Positions 1 through 14,100 of a DNA stretch of 64,000 bases are shown piece by piece; the stretch's first letter is position 1; the number at the start of each line of letters is the position of its first letter. The notes under the pieces are model-generated. The model searched no databases, had not been told where the DNA came from, and saw only the letters and a program-made list of their open reading frames with translations. Position numbers and translations under genes: made by a program. This DNA comes from Auanema rhodensis (Eukaryota; Nematoda; Chromadorea; Rhabditida; Rhabditidae), in NCBI GenBank assembly GCA_964057225.1, contig OZ059894.1, forward strand, positions 6,297,501-6,361,500. Direction: 5' to 3'.

Positions 1-265
1 CTAACAAAATATTTTCCAAATCAATGGTTACATTTCTATAAAAGAGCATAAAATGAAATATAATGGAAAGCTGAGCATGTTTAAACAAAGGGGTGATAAA
101 GTACATTGCCATAAAATCAAATATTAAAGTTGGAAAATGAACAGCAAATGTTAAACTAGTTCAATAATTTCATGAGGGTGTATATCATGAGAGTTGGTTT
201 TACTCATTAACAAAGTCTATATTATTTATTCATAATGACCGGAAAACTCTGGCAATTAAATCCGA

Positions 266-304
266 CAGCAGACCGGCAAGTATGAGATACTTGTCGGTCA
301 TCTG
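266..304. other. Short imperfect inverted repeat (hairpin)
   Basis: Arms at 266-282 and 288-304 are complementary at 14 of 17 positions. One mismatch is a possible G-U pair, and the loop is 5 bases (TGAGA). The core is GACCGGCAAGTA against TACTTGTCGGTC. It lies in a locally GC-richer patch. It is too short for a microRNA precursor. A protein-binding palindrome or chance are both possible. Confidence 0.5.
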
Positions 305-3300
305 TCTTAGACCACAGCTTTGTGATTTTAGCCGTTTTCTCTAAGAACCTTAATAACTGTATGCTCATTCTAATTCTCCCCCTCTCTCTTTTTCATGTTC
401 TTTTTCAATTTCTTTTCCTAATTTCCGGCTGTGTACCTGTTCTCTGATGAGGCATCCGAATTCAATTGGCCACCGAATTTTGTCTTGTCTCCATGGTAAC
501 TCGTCTAAATGAAAGAGGCCTCCGGTTCTGTTCCATATATGCTTAAGCGTGAATGCCATCTGGAGGCCTAAGAACACTCTTCTCTTAGATATTGTAATGG
601 CTATTGAATGAAAAAAAAGGTTTGGTAATGCTAGATTACTTATGCTTTGCGTTCAGATATACTTTACTAAGCTTGGCAAGCTTTTCCTCTCTTTCCGATG
701 TTTTCAGAGCTCATGCTCTGTTACCTTTACATCAATCTCTCGTCCTATTCTTTCTCTTCATCCTCCAATTTTGCGTTTTTACGAGGATTTTGTTCAATTC
801 AAATAAGCTCTTTCAACTCCAATCTAACACTCTAAATAGTGGTGGATTAGTTTTTTTCGTGAGTCCCACAGAGTATCCCCCTAGTGCGCCATTTTGCGAT
901 TTAGCTGTAGCGCTTATAATCCATTCCGTAGGCCATTAAGGATAAGGAATGAAACAAAGTCATTCAAACTCTGTTTCTCATGTTACTACAACGACATCGT
1001 TTATTGTTCAGTTTCGTTATCAATTGGCTTGTTGTTCATTTTAAATTTTGTTTCAGTTATATCTTTTCATTGTCTTATTGTGCTATTTCTTATATTTGGC
1101 TTTTCGTTGATAAATAAATAAATTGATATTCTGAAATATAATAATCTTCATCATTTATCTTTACTATTTTATTTTGATAGCATGTCAGAGAATTAAATAT
1201 TCAAATGATGAATTCATCTTTCATAAATACTTATGAACATGTGTATGTATGTTAGATTGAGTGCTTGACTTTATTTTTTTTTTTTGATGAAATCTGATTG
1301 ATGCAACATATACATACATTACATATTTCCTGTCATGGCTTTCATTACATTCAACTTGTCAACCTATTTACATATGTCAAGAACATACATAATACACTTT
1401 TTCAATGTATGTAAGCTGTCATCATTTTGATTCATTTTTTTCATTTACTTGTTAGCAGATTTCTATTTTTCTTTTGATTTCACATCTATATGTATATCTA
1501 TATTTACTATCTGTAACAGATTGTCTTATGTTATTACAAACAAAAAAAACAGAAAAAAAAAACAGAATTTTGAGAAAAATAGTCGGAATTCACGTCATAT
1601 TCTATATCCGAAATTACTTTGTGTACACTGCAAAAGGATAACAATGAATGCGTCATTCAAAATGCTTATGATGTAAGCGGGTTACCATTTTTTGAATGGG
1701 GCCTGGGTGAATCTTTGCTCATCGGACGTGTACAGCTCGCATGAAGTTTAGCAGCATTTTGGCAGGTTTCGCATTTTTTTTGGTTCTGCCAATTATTTTC
1801 GATTCGGCTGGGCAGTACCGTAAATAGATGAAATTGCTATTCAGCATCAATACTATTTTCAACTTTTCATCTGAAATTAAAGTTCCTCTGAGCAAAAAAA
1901 AGAAAAACATATAACTTAACGCTTGAACGCTTTTATTGACCAATAACTTTCAGGTTCAAATTCATTTCTATACTTTTCAGAATAACACCTATCTCTGATT
2001 TTTTTTTCTGATTTCTTCGTAAAAATATTTTTGTTTAATTAATATTTTGAAATTAAAAGCTATAACAATTCCAATAGATTTATGTATCTGCACATCATTT
2101 CAGGTTTAATTCAAGAAGCTGAGCATAATTCCAATTTTCTTTCCTTCTCTTTCTATTTTTTTTTTTGAAATATCAAAGTTTATTTAGTTTTGTATGCTAT
2201 CAGCATGGATAATATGTAAACAAAGCGTTTTTGCTCATTTAATCCAAACTAATGAATCTGTGTTATGTTTTTTCCTTTAATCTTTCTTGATTTTTACTTA
2301 CAATATTTTATAAACAAGTCGTTAATTTAAATATACATATAGTATTTACATGAAATAACTCATTTTATCTCTTTAACTTCTTCAATTTCATCCCGTACTT
2401 ATTGCTGATTTTTCTTTGAATTCTGTTCATCTCAAGTGCCATAAACAACAATATTCTGACTTGTTAAATCATTTTGAATACTTAGTAATAATGAATTTAG
2501 CATAAATTATCCAATCATTACTGCATATTCTCTATAATTTCATTTCAAATCCTAAATACTACAAAATATATAAATATATATTATTCAACTACTTATTACT
2601 TACGAACTAGAAAAAAATCAAAAAAAAATGCTATTAGGAAGCAGCCCCTTTGTCATAAAATTTGGAATTTTTTCTTTTTTTTTCTTTTTAAGAATCATGT
2701 ATTATTGTATTTTTTATTTCTCAACAATATTAATTATTTATTAAGTTTCGAATGTTTTTTTCGTTATCCACGCTCATACACATGTTCACAATCTTATAGT
2801 CACTCCCACAAATGATAATGAGGTCGTAGACATTGTCGTCGATCAGCAGCTTGATTAACTGTTCTTTTCCCTCCTTAGTGGTGCTTTTCTGTGTTTTTTT
2901 TTGTTGAATTGTTTTCGTAGAATACTTCTACGAATATTTGTTTTTTTATTTCTTTTCTCACATTATTGCCGTTCTTCTTCTCCATTTTTTTTTCAAAAAC
3001 GAATTAATTGTTTGAAAATTTATTCAAACAAGACCAATTCATTTTGGCTCCATTTTATGCAACTTTGTATTCTACTTAACTTCGGCTCGCATTTCGTTCC
3101 ATTTAATGATGCAATTGATGACCTGTCCAAACTCTTTTCTAAGCCAAGTCTTCTTTTTGGTCTTCTTGAGATCTCCCATTTCTTCTAATTAATTGCAACT
3201 TTGAGCAAAATGGAGGCTATCAAAGCAACATGAGAAGATTAACGTTTGCTCTGCTGTCATGCAGAGTCCGCTTTATCCTTCTCTGCTTTTTGAATAGGAA

Positions 3301-3857
3301 ACTGCGGATGTAAGAAGATGATGAGGAGCGAGGGATTGGACGACAGCCTAAAGAGCAGAGGATGGAGCAACGAAGTTCGTCTTCGTCACTTGACTTCATT
3401 CTCCAATCTGCTCACAACTCTACCCTTTTGCCTACACGCAACGTTCTGCTTTGGCTGTCTGTCGTCCATTTTCTTAGCTCCTGGTTTGTTTCTTTCTCTT
3501 CTTTTCCCTCCTTTCCTCTAGTTTCTTTATTCTATTACCCTACCCATCTTGCCCTGCAGTTTTGTTCTGTCACTGAAAAGCACATATTTCGAATAGCTGG
3601 CTATGAGCAATACACGGAAGAATACTACGTATCAAATCTGCTGCTCTGTTTGGCTTCGAATCATTTCATTTTCTCAAGTTTCATCGTTTCAACTTCAAAT
3701 AAGCGATGAGCTTATATCCTCTAATATATTATTTGCGGAAATTTCTTTCCATATCTCAAATGTTTTTCAAAAATTTCACTTTTTTTCTCTTCAAAATACC
3801 TGTTCAATTTGAGTTTTTCATTAATTAGATTTATTCTTATTCTAAATATCCATACTC

Positions 3858-3859
<2 letters not shown>

Positions 3860-3894
<35 letters not shown>

Positions 3895-3911
3895 GTATAT
3901 ATATATATATC
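3860..3911. repeat. (TA)n microsatellite
   Basis: About 50 bases of nearly pure alternating TA, with one short CATATG interruption, in T-rich non-coding DNA. Confidence 0.9.
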
Positions 3912-6900
3912 AATATAATCAACTAATATCGGTCATGCTTGCTGATTTTCATGTTTTTTTTCTATAACAAAATGTAGGCATCAACTATTCAGTGAACAGA
4001 TATTTTTTTTTTGAATTAATTATTTGAATTAGCTTCATGTCAGTCATCTCTAAAAGCATGTTATCTTGCTTTATCAACAAAAAAAAAGAAAATAAAACAT
4101 AACAGATTCATATGTACATATATACATATCTGAGTTATTTTTTTACTCTTCACAATTCATTGCATACTACTACCTTTCATGATATTTGTTTAGTTTTCTA
4201 CTAATTTACATAAATTTTAATAAACCGCTATATATACTCATGAATATATAGTTTTTACTTTACTTTATTCACGCATCTTTAGCTTTATTCAAGATTTCAC
4301 AACGTATTTTGATCCCTATTACCCTCCGCTAACTTTATCCGTTGGTACATTCAATTTCTTTCATAAATCTTTTTTATTTTTCTGTTTTTCGTTACTGAGA
4401 ATGTGCAATAAACTTAGTTATTTCTAATTTTTCCGTCAGTTTGGTCAAGATTCTGATATGCAGGCAGAAATCGTGCACTTTGTTTCTTCCTAACCAATAT
4501 GACCTATGAGAACTATATATGTATGTGAAAACCTTCTATGATTTCTTGAAAAATATAAACAAAACTTACAAGAAATCTGTTTCAGAATATCAATGAAGGT
4601 TTAGTCCAACTTAATCTTTTCCAAAAATCTTAATTTCACTATTGAAATTAGCTTGATAAATTTCTTTCATTTCGTTTTTTATTTTAATTTTAAACGAAAG
4701 ATATCAGAGATTATTTTGTTTTGAATTTCTTTTTATTCATTAAAATATTTTTAATTTTTCTCAATTTATTATACAATCATCATTCAAGCGGAAATAATTT
4801 ATTCTGACAAAGGGCACTTATCTTTTTCATAGATTTTTCTCTTATTTTTTGAAAACATTTTGAAATAATTCAATTATTGCCATATATATGTATATATATA
4901 CATATATAGTTATTGAAGTTATGACATATTGATGAATATATAACTATATGCAAATAGCTTTAGTAAAACCATGTTGTCTGCTTAATAGAATGTTGCATAT
5001 GAATGTATTCTTTCCATTTCATTCATTTGAATCTCAGCCATTCAGTTATGAAAATTCAAAATATTTCTTCGAAGTATCTTTGAATTCAAATGTTTGAGCA
5101 TATTCATCTATTTTCAACACTTAAGTATTACTTCTTGCTTTTCCATCAAAACTTAAAAGAAATTTTCATTTATGGAATAGTAATAGCTAGTTGAATATTT
5201 TATGCATATAGTCATATAGCTTCTTGAGATCCCTGCCCCCTCCCCCCACTCAAGCTTAGTTTAAAATGCTCATTTCTCAGATAATGCTTATATGGTCATA
5301 CTTAATACTCAAATTACCTATAGCACCTACACTAATAAAGTGCGTATAGTTAGAAAAACTGAAAAAAAAAACTTTTCTTACATCCCAATTTTTAGCTAAT
5401 TTGAATATTACTTATAACGGCACGTTTACGTTACTTTCCACGTGATTGCTTCATTTTGCATTTCAACATTGACCAGATCGGTTGTGCACGGATTTCGTTT
5501 TTCAATGACTACGTTTAACTCACTCTTTACGAACCATTTCGCTTTCTCTCTTACTGCATTAACTTTATTCTTTGGTTGTTAAACAAATTTAGCTTTCTCA
5601 AGACCTATTTCTTCAGTCTTTATTTGTTCGTCTCAGATGACACCTCTTCCGTTAACGGCTTGAAGCCCTTTTCCTTAAAAATTCACATGATCGATTACAT
5701 TCCAAGCTTTTTTTGTTTTTTTTTTCATCTAAGCTGTTATCAATTTACTTTCTCTCTGGAATTTTTAATAGAATTCTGATTGTATTAGCGGATCAGAAAA
5801 CATGCTTGTATACAAATCTTGTTGTTTCACTTCCACATAATGCTATTCCTTTTGCAAATATCTTGCTCTGAAACATTCTTTTTCATTCCTTCTAGTTTGT
5901 GGTTTCGGAGCCTTGCGGTAGGACGTTGTCGTTCTGATTCAGTTATGCATAAATCTCTTCGTTTATCTCTCCTCTTTACTCAATCGTCTCTCGCATAAAG
6001 CCGTGTTAAACGGAATTCATCTACTGTTTCTTAACTTCTGTTCAACATTTCGTAGAAAGGTACTAATACGAAAAATCAGTTTATGCAAATTGGATATTTC
6101 ATAGATCTTACTTCTATCTTATATTCGTATAGTTTGAAAACAGTTTAGATAATTTATATTTTGAAATTCTCGTCGTCAATTTGTCAAAAGATGCCCTGAA
6201 AAGTTCTCATTTCCCACTACAATAACATTGCTGTGACCCTCCTTCATAGAACATGCCAACAAAGATTTATGACTTATTTCAAAACTTGAACATGAAAATT
6301 AATCGTAATCTTGTTTAAGATTATATTTCTTTATTTTACTATAGTACTGAAAATTGTCCAATAAAATCCATCTTTTCAATTTCTTTTGTCTTTTGGCTGC
6401 TGAAATTACTCCTTCGACCTCTCATCTTTTATATAAATATCCTATACGTATTATGTAGTGACTGCTATAGATAATCATGTGGATAGAGAAGGAAGTCACA
6501 TTTAAATTCATATTCAGTATGCCTCCATACTTTCCAACTCTCTCAAGCTATGTCAAGATTTTGTCATTTTCGTTTTATGTTTATTCTTTTATTGCTTTCA
6601 TACTTTCATAACAACGATATTTTGGATGAATGACATGCTTTCAAAGAAAGATCAAAAGATGTTAAATTGATTTTGATTAACCTTATTAGCTTTTTATTAA
6701 TTTTTTGAAAACATTTTCTACTTCAGATTTTACTTTTTCTTAAGGGAATAGAGGCAGAAGATATCTGATTGCTACTACAAACCAGCAAATTACATGTGAC
6801 GTCCGAATCCGTTAGAATGCTTTATCTCTCTCTCTCTCCCTCTTTCTTTCATTTTCTCTCAATCTCCCTCGTATCTTGCATTTCTACGCACTTGGTTGCG

Positions 6901-7469
6901 TTCTCTTGTTCGCTCATACCCTGTTACTGCTTTCAATTCTTTTTCTCTCTCTCCTTATTTCCCTCTTTATCTTTCCGTTGTAGCCATGCTTCTCTCTTCA
7001 TGCCCTCATCTAAGACTACATCGATACGAAAATGTAACTTTGTCCATCCTCTAATAGCAGGAGAAAAGAGTAAGAGAGAAAAAGAGAGAGAGATACGCAT
7101 ATAGAACATCTTTCATGATAGATTGATTTACACATTTTAATTTTTTTGTTATCCGCTTTATTCTCTTCAATTTTTTATGTTTTCCATTGCATTATTTTGA
7201 ACAAAAACTTTTATTCGCTCTCAACAACTCAAAAATGAAGGCAATAAGTTGTATTTCAGTTTTGTATAGTTGCCTAACTTCGGCATTGTTTTATAGCTTT
7301 TTTCAAACTTTAACTTCAGAATTCAAGCATTTCCTTCGTTTTATTCCGTTCAGAAACAGTTGCATAGAAAAAAAAGATAATTGCTACATGGCTTTATTTT
7401 TCTTCTAAAGAGAAACTTTGTGAATTTGGAGGCATTAAGTGAAATATTTAGAGAAAATGAAGGAGAGTG

Positions 7470-7500
7470 AGAAAGAGAGAGAGAGAGAGAGGAGAGAGAA
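7470..7500. repeat. (GA)n microsatellite
   Basis: A short run of GA dinucleotides with A-rich interruptions. It produces the spurious Glu/Arg/Lys-rich open frame at 7,439-7,732. Confidence 0.8.
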
Positions 7501-10500
7501 AAAACAGAAGAAGAAAGAGAGTAAAGAAAATAATACATCTGAAGAGATAAATAGTCAAAAACCGAGAATTTTCTTGTTTCATTCAGATATCGAAACATTC
7601 CTACATGTGTCCTACTATTCCCATGTTCTCCCATCATTTACACTAATATATCTCTTTCTCTGTCTCTCGCTTTGTCTATCTCACTCTTCGAACTATTTCC
7701 CTCTTGTGAATTCAAATAAAGAATCTGAATGAGCCTATGATAGTGTTGTGACCTCCGAGCCAAGTTAGTGCTGTTCCCTTGGCATGATGCTGTCCATCAT
7801 CATGCCCCCGATAACAGCTTGTAACTTCCGCACTTCATCGTCTCATCTGAACAGAACCTCATGTGTCAATCGTCATGAGAATTCGTTTTTCGCAAAACTG
7901 ACTTGAAAAACCTAAATGAAGCTGGAGAAAATTTATCTTAATGTTCTTGAATTGTCCTCGGCATTTTTGATAAAATCTTCGCAAATCATAGAATATTGAA
8001 GATCAAGCATAGCTGACTCAGCTGACCAACATAATGAAACTCTCAAACTTTAAAAAAGAAAAAGAAAACCAATAAGCTACAAAACTGGACTAAAAAGAAT
8101 AAAAAAGAAAAGAAGTTAAGAAAATAAAAAAATAGGAGGAAAGAGAAATAGAGAGACTATGCAAAATAACGAAAGATGAAATGAAAGTTCTGACTGAAGT
8201 TCATGAAGTCAGACGACGTCATGTCAAGTCACCAAGTAGTCGTCTTTTTTGCTTATTTGAACATGAATCTGGAAAGGATAGCTCTGCTTGAAGTTGGGCT
8301 ATGAGAGACACTCGGAAGCAGAATGAGAAAGTGGTGAAAGACTATTGAAAATAAGGAGCTTGTGAGAAAATGAGCAAACGAGAGATCATGGTTAGCTGCG
8401 AATGTGGGTCAGAAGCTTTGATATGAGCAACAAGCTTCAACAAATGATGTTCGTTCGAATCGTGTCCCAATGGGAGAATGGTGGGGCAATCCAATGAGAG
8501 AGCTTACAAGAAAGGAGGTTATAGATATATGGAAGCTGATTGTATGAGAATGAGCAACATACTGAGAGTGGGGGACGAATGGGTGAGAAAGAGAGAAAAA
8601 GAGAGATAAAACAGATAAAAGAACATCGGTGTAAGAAGCTTGAACTGAATCATGCTATTTGATTGGACTTCGGAATTGATGTTCTTCGGAAGTAGTGTTG
8701 GAACGCAACATAAAAAGCCATCATGCTGAATTGTAATTTGTATCTCAGTGTATTAAGCTAATGAAACCGTGCTTCTTTAATTTCTGGATTTTAACTGTGT
8801 TTTCATGCATTTTCTTCTTCAATATCACCTTTTCCATATTGAAATTCTTCTCTTGCTTCCAAGTAACACCAGGACCAGGACTAGCGCCACTACCTCTTCA
8901 AGTAAGCTGCAAAGCAACTTGAATCAACTTGTGTCTCGTTGTGTCTGTTCGTATTTCAATCACAACTTCGTCCTTTTTTTCTTTCCTCCAATGAATCTAT
9001 CCTTACGTTCTCGTAAGCATATGCTCTTTCGTCCAATTTCCTCCATCTTATGCTTTATGCTTCATAGTCACCGTCGTCATTTTCATCTTTCTTTAGCCGT
9101 ATATGCTATTTCAAACAGAAAAATACAAATTTTAAAGTCATTTTTCACTTGTCACATCTTCTGTAACATCGTTTTTCCAAACTTTAAACATTCAGGATAT
9201 ACCAATGTTATTTTAGTGACACAAATATATTATTTTTGCTTTTTTTTCCGCTCGAATTTCAGTTACAAGCTGATATTTTCAGACGAAAAAAAGGTTTTTT
9301 TGTTGTTTTTGTTGAAGATGAATGCCATTCAACTTTTGTCAACTATCTCACTGCAAACTTGTGTTAGAACATCCTGTAGCCTTAGTTGTATATGTATATT
9401 TCATTTAAGAGGGTGCTATTTTCATACTTTTTCCCTCTTTTTCTCTCTAATGTTTTCTTCAAAAAAAATCGTATTTTTCAAACTGACATATTCACATAAT
9501 TCAGTTATATATATGTGAGGTCATCAAAGGTGCTTCCACATTTTTTTCTATTCTTCAGAATTTTCCAAAAGAATCTGGATCTTAATTAGCATATGTGCCT
9601 GTTTTCTTAATGTTTTCCCATGACTAACGCGAAACAAAGCTTCAGATTCCCTCAAAGCGACTTCACATTTTCCATATAAATGCTATACTATAAAGTAAGT
9701 CTGGCGAAAAGTTGTCGATTATTATTTTTCTTTTTGAAATTTCATAAGAAAATCAAAATTTTTTCTTTTATTTTAAGGTGGTTAACTGAATTTTTTTTCA
9801 AAATTACTTAAATTATCTTCAATTAAATTCAACTTGCTGAATACGTTCAAATAGATCGAAATGGCCTCTAGTTTCAGAAGGGTCAAAAGAGCAGACGCTT
9901 GTTCACCTCAAACTTGGTTTGGGATTTCCTTTCTTTCATAGTTCGCGACTTAAGTCAGGTTTTTTGAGTGAAGCTAAGGCTTGCAAGATATTTCCACAAG
10001 AGTTTTGCTAAGCATTGTTCTTTTCTTAGCTTTCATAATAACGTAAACCCTTAGCAGCTTTCTCACCTTTTTTCTCATTCCAACGACCTCCTTGAAATTT
10101 TGACCAGTTCTTCTTCTTGCCATCTTTACTCTCAGTTTTCTTTTTATTATTTTATCACTTTGTTTCACAAAAAGCTTAGAGTTCGTCTTCTGCATGACTT
10201 GCTTGTGCTATTCTCAATCGTCCATCTCTCTCTAGAATAATTTCTAAATATACTCTAGACTTTTTGGAAAAATGTGATCATCGTCATTCTATTCATGTCA
10301 TACTCACCACCTATTCAACTTTCAAAAATCGTTGAATCATGTGTCGTCACACTCATCAATCATGAATGCTGAATATCCTCAAGTCAACAAGTTTTATTGA
10401 GCCCAAATATAATCTTTAATTTTTTGGGAAAAGCCTATTGATCATTCATTTAGTGTCATCATCATCACATACATTCATACATATTCTATTAATCATCACA

Positions 10501-11065
10501 GTTTTTATATAATTATCATTCCAATAGTTATGACTATAATAATTCGTGTATAAACCACTATTGAAACAATGAGAATCATGATGAATTTATATTTCTGGAA
10601 TATTAATGACGCCTCACGCGATCTTCTGAAGAACACTCTCTCGATCTTCTCATGAATTACGATTATTACTTCGTTCAGCTGACTTCAAAATCATCAAATA
10701 TCTTCTGTCATCTACACAAAATGTTCCTTCATTTGTATGTGTGTCTTGACTTCATTGACAATTTTTTCTTTTTTTTTTTGAAAAAAAGAGAAAATCAAGC
10801 TAATTAGTGTTTGTTCACTTTTCTCAGTTTTCAAACAATTTTATATTTTTTCTTTTTTTTTTGAAGCTCAAACGCTCATTTTAAAAATTATTCTTCTAGA
10901 AATTCCGCTTGTCTTCTATGAATGATCATTTTTTTCGTTTTCATCTCGTTTTTCAAACATTTTTTCGTTAAATTCTCTGCTCTTAACATGTTTCCTTTTT
11001 GTCGTCTCACAACCATCCATCTTTCTATTGACCCCTACTTAAGACTTTTTCGACATCTTTCTTAA

Positions 11066-11100
11066 CTTTTTTGTTTGTTTCAGAAAACAGAAGATGTGAG
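11066..11100 (+). promoter_or_regulatory. Candidate trans-splice acceptor, 17-base 5' leader and minimal uORF
   Basis: A pyrimidine tract runs into TTTCAG ending at 11,083, 17 bases before the chosen start codon at 11,101. In nematodes this layout is typical of spliced-leader acceptance, though it could also be the end of an ordinary 5' intron. The leader holds an upstream ATG at 11,093 followed at once by TGA, a minimal two-codon uORF out of frame with the main start. Confidence 0.55.
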
Positions 11101-14100
11101 ATGAGTTGGCTCTATTTAATTATATTTCTGGAACTTTTATTACCAGGTTTCAAGTTTTTTTATTTATTTTTTAATTATTTTGTATTTTAGAATTCGGTTC
11201 AGGTACATCGTCCTGGCTTCGAGTTGAAACAGGTCATCAGAATATTGAAATAGACGGAAGTAAGCAATTCTAAATGTTAATTTTTATTTTTTTCTGTTTT
11301 TTTCATTAATAAATAGTATGTAATTATATTTTTCAGGAGATTCGTACCTAGGTTACTTTACAAGAGTTCATTTTCATGATGTAACTTGTGTACAAGGTTT
11401 AGTCATTCATTGTCTAAAACCGTTGACAGGAGCTGAAGAAATGTAAGTTTCAACAGATTTTCATAATATTGCAAAATATTCTTTGAATTTTCTTCCAAGT
11501 TATATAATACTCTTAATGTACATATACTAATGAAAAATATATGGATTATGTATTCTGTCTTAGAGTTCATCTGAAAAGAATTTTAAACTTGTTGCTGTGA
11601 AGACCAAAATATTCCAAAAAAAAAAAAAAAAACTGATTTCAATATATTTCTCAAAATAATAGTTAAGCTTTTATGTATAATGATTAACAATTTTCAGTGA
11701 AATTTTGTTATCGCAATGTACACAAGGCAACTGGCGTGTCGTGCACTACACGAATTCAAAGGAAGAATTTCGATTGAAATTGGTAAGCTAAAAACAAAAC
11801 TTGAATATAACTTAGTTCATACACTAACATTTTTTTTATATTTTTGTTGTTTTAGTAGAATGTATAAAAAATTTAAAATTTATAATATATTTAAAGAAAA
11901 ACTGAAGTTATTTTCATCTGAATCATAGAATTCATTAGTTAAGTTTTGCAAAAAAATACTTTTTAGCCTTTCAATGCTCGTCAAATGATGATTGTGAGTC
12001 GACAACCATTGAATGTCATTGATGTTCAAGTACAATCATGTCATTTGGATAATTCAACGTAAGTTTACCATAAGAGCTTATTTTTAAAAAATAGTTTAGA
12101 AAAGATCAGAATGTATGAAAAAGAGAGAAAGATATTATATATGTACATGTATCTAATTTGAACTTTATATATAATTTTCCAAATAAAACCAAAATATTAT
12201 AAATATATTTTATAGTTTTATTCATGAGAGATATTGTAAACACTCTATTTTGTGTTTAGTGAGTAAACTTGGTTGATGATACACCAGGGGCCGTTCAGTT
12301 ATACATATTTCAGTTAATTTATGTTCGGAATATTTTGAAAATTATAATAACTATTAGACTTGAGAATGTACAGTTTATTATCTTTTGTTCAAATTTCTTG
12401 AAATTCTATCTTTCTATATCTTTTCGTATCTGGCTAAGAATATAGCATGATGAGAGGAAGTAGAAGAAGACGTAATGATATTATGTTGGCCACTTGATGA
12501 GATTTCATACTGAACACAGATTTTTCAACAATCCAAATGATAGAAATTGAATAGCCTGCAAGGGAAACTGTTACTGCCGTTTCTTCGTCCTAAAAAAAAA
12601 TTTTTTTTTTACTTTTTATATAAAAACTTTTCGTTTGATAGCTCATTAGCATCCATCGCCAGAACATTCTAAGTGTTCTTGAACGCAGAGAGAGGAAAAA
12701 AACTTATTTTGCTTCTACTATTACAAATAAAATTTCCGGAATTTCAATTGTTCTCAAATTTTCGGGAGAAAGGAAAAAAAAGAATCGGTTGCAACTTTTC
12801 TTATCTTAAGACTGGCAACTCTAAATACGGGCTGTACTCGGGATCATCCATCAAGACATGGTCGTAGTGGCCCGATACGGGCATCAGAATATGGACGACG
12901 ACGAAGGTTTAAGAGGTCGGTGAAATAAATTAAGAAAATCGTAGTTTTTCAAATCGTTTCAGAGATTTGCCCACAATGCTTTCTCCTGCTAAGGAAGACT
13001 CTCGAAATGAAGAAGTCATTCCGACTAGGTCAGATATAGAAATTTTTCAAGATAAGGTAGTTGAAGCTGGAAAAGTTCTAAGAATTGAGGAAGGATCACG
13101 CTTATTATTCGGTGATGGTGCTGGTCTCATAGTTTATGGTATAGTTCAGTTTTTATGAGAACAATTTATAAAACTTGCTTACAGGAACACTCATTGTTAA
13201 TGGATCTAAATACTCTCCTGTAAAGTTTGAAGCATCAGGAACAAAATGGAAAGGCATTTTGATGAAATCAAGTAAGTTTTAAGGTTTTAAGATTTAATAA
13301 TATTGAATGTTTTAGCTTCTGCCCTATCAACATTAAGATATGTGAACATAAGTAGAAGTGAAAATGGCTTAACAGTTGATAAAGGATCACAAATTTCAAT
13401 CGAGAATGTAGTCGTAGATGGAAATGATATTGGAGTCAAAGTTCAAACGGTTCATCCTGCAAAACTTCAGAAAATTATCCTCTAAGTGCATTCTAGGATT
13501 CATCATCAATACGTATTGCCAAAACCTATGCCATCAACAATGCCGGTCCCGGTTTTATATTTTCCGGAAAGGTATCTCAAACATGATCTGTTAATGCTTT
13601 CTTTGAAGATGACACGAACAATTTTCTTCATAAGAATTATTTATTATATATCTCTCTTATATTATTTGATTGTTAATTTTCTTATAATGAAATCAAAAAA
13701 GGAAACTAAAAAAAAAGAAATTAAAATTTACAATCATAATAACAGAAAAAATCTCAACTAAAGTTATGATGCTAGTTGTTCTTGATCTCCTCGACATGAA
13801 GTACCGGTATTTAACATATAAATTATTAATTTTTCATATAAATCTTTGAAATAAATTGAGCGATGTTTAGCACAAAACGATTTGTCATCAGAATCTCAAC
13901 AAGCTTTATCATCTTAACCATCATCAATTCTTTTTCTTTCTATCTTATCATTATGATAAAGCTTTTTTCAAGCATTTTCTTTATATACAAGTTAAATCAC
14001 CATGTCAATCACCTCGTATCGTCTAATTGTGTTCATCACCAGTTGTCAGCACTACCAAATGAAAGCTATTTTCAAGAATAATATTCATAATTTGTCTTCT

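Larger units (their letters stand above)
1..11083. other. Long non-coding region upstream of the giant secreted-protein gene
   Basis: I found no convincing exon in this 11-kb stretch on either strand. The open frames here are low-complexity shadows of T-rich or CT-rich DNA, including a 237-codon frame at 8,805-9,518. Most of the region is strikingly T-rich on the + strand. The exception is a purine-rich island at about 7,900-8,650. Pockets of higher GC and normal complexity lie at about 240-600, 3,230-3,600 and 7,730-7,870 and could be regulatory or untranslated exons, but nothing identifies them. The T-richness matches the transcribed strand of the introns downstream, so part of the region may be an outron or a large 5' intron. 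That last point is inference. Confidence 0.6.

Noticed and set aside
8805-9518. 237-codon open frame on + strand
   Set aside because: It is rich in Phe, Leu, Ser and His from T/C-rich DNA, has no domain sense, and no splice signals or neighbouring exons support it.
13485-13571. Early stop (TAA at 13,483-13,485) suggesting the giant gene is split or broken in exon 9
   Set aside because: A 47-base intron from ACG|GTTCAT to ATTCTAG removes it and rejoins a beta-helix-like frame in phase.
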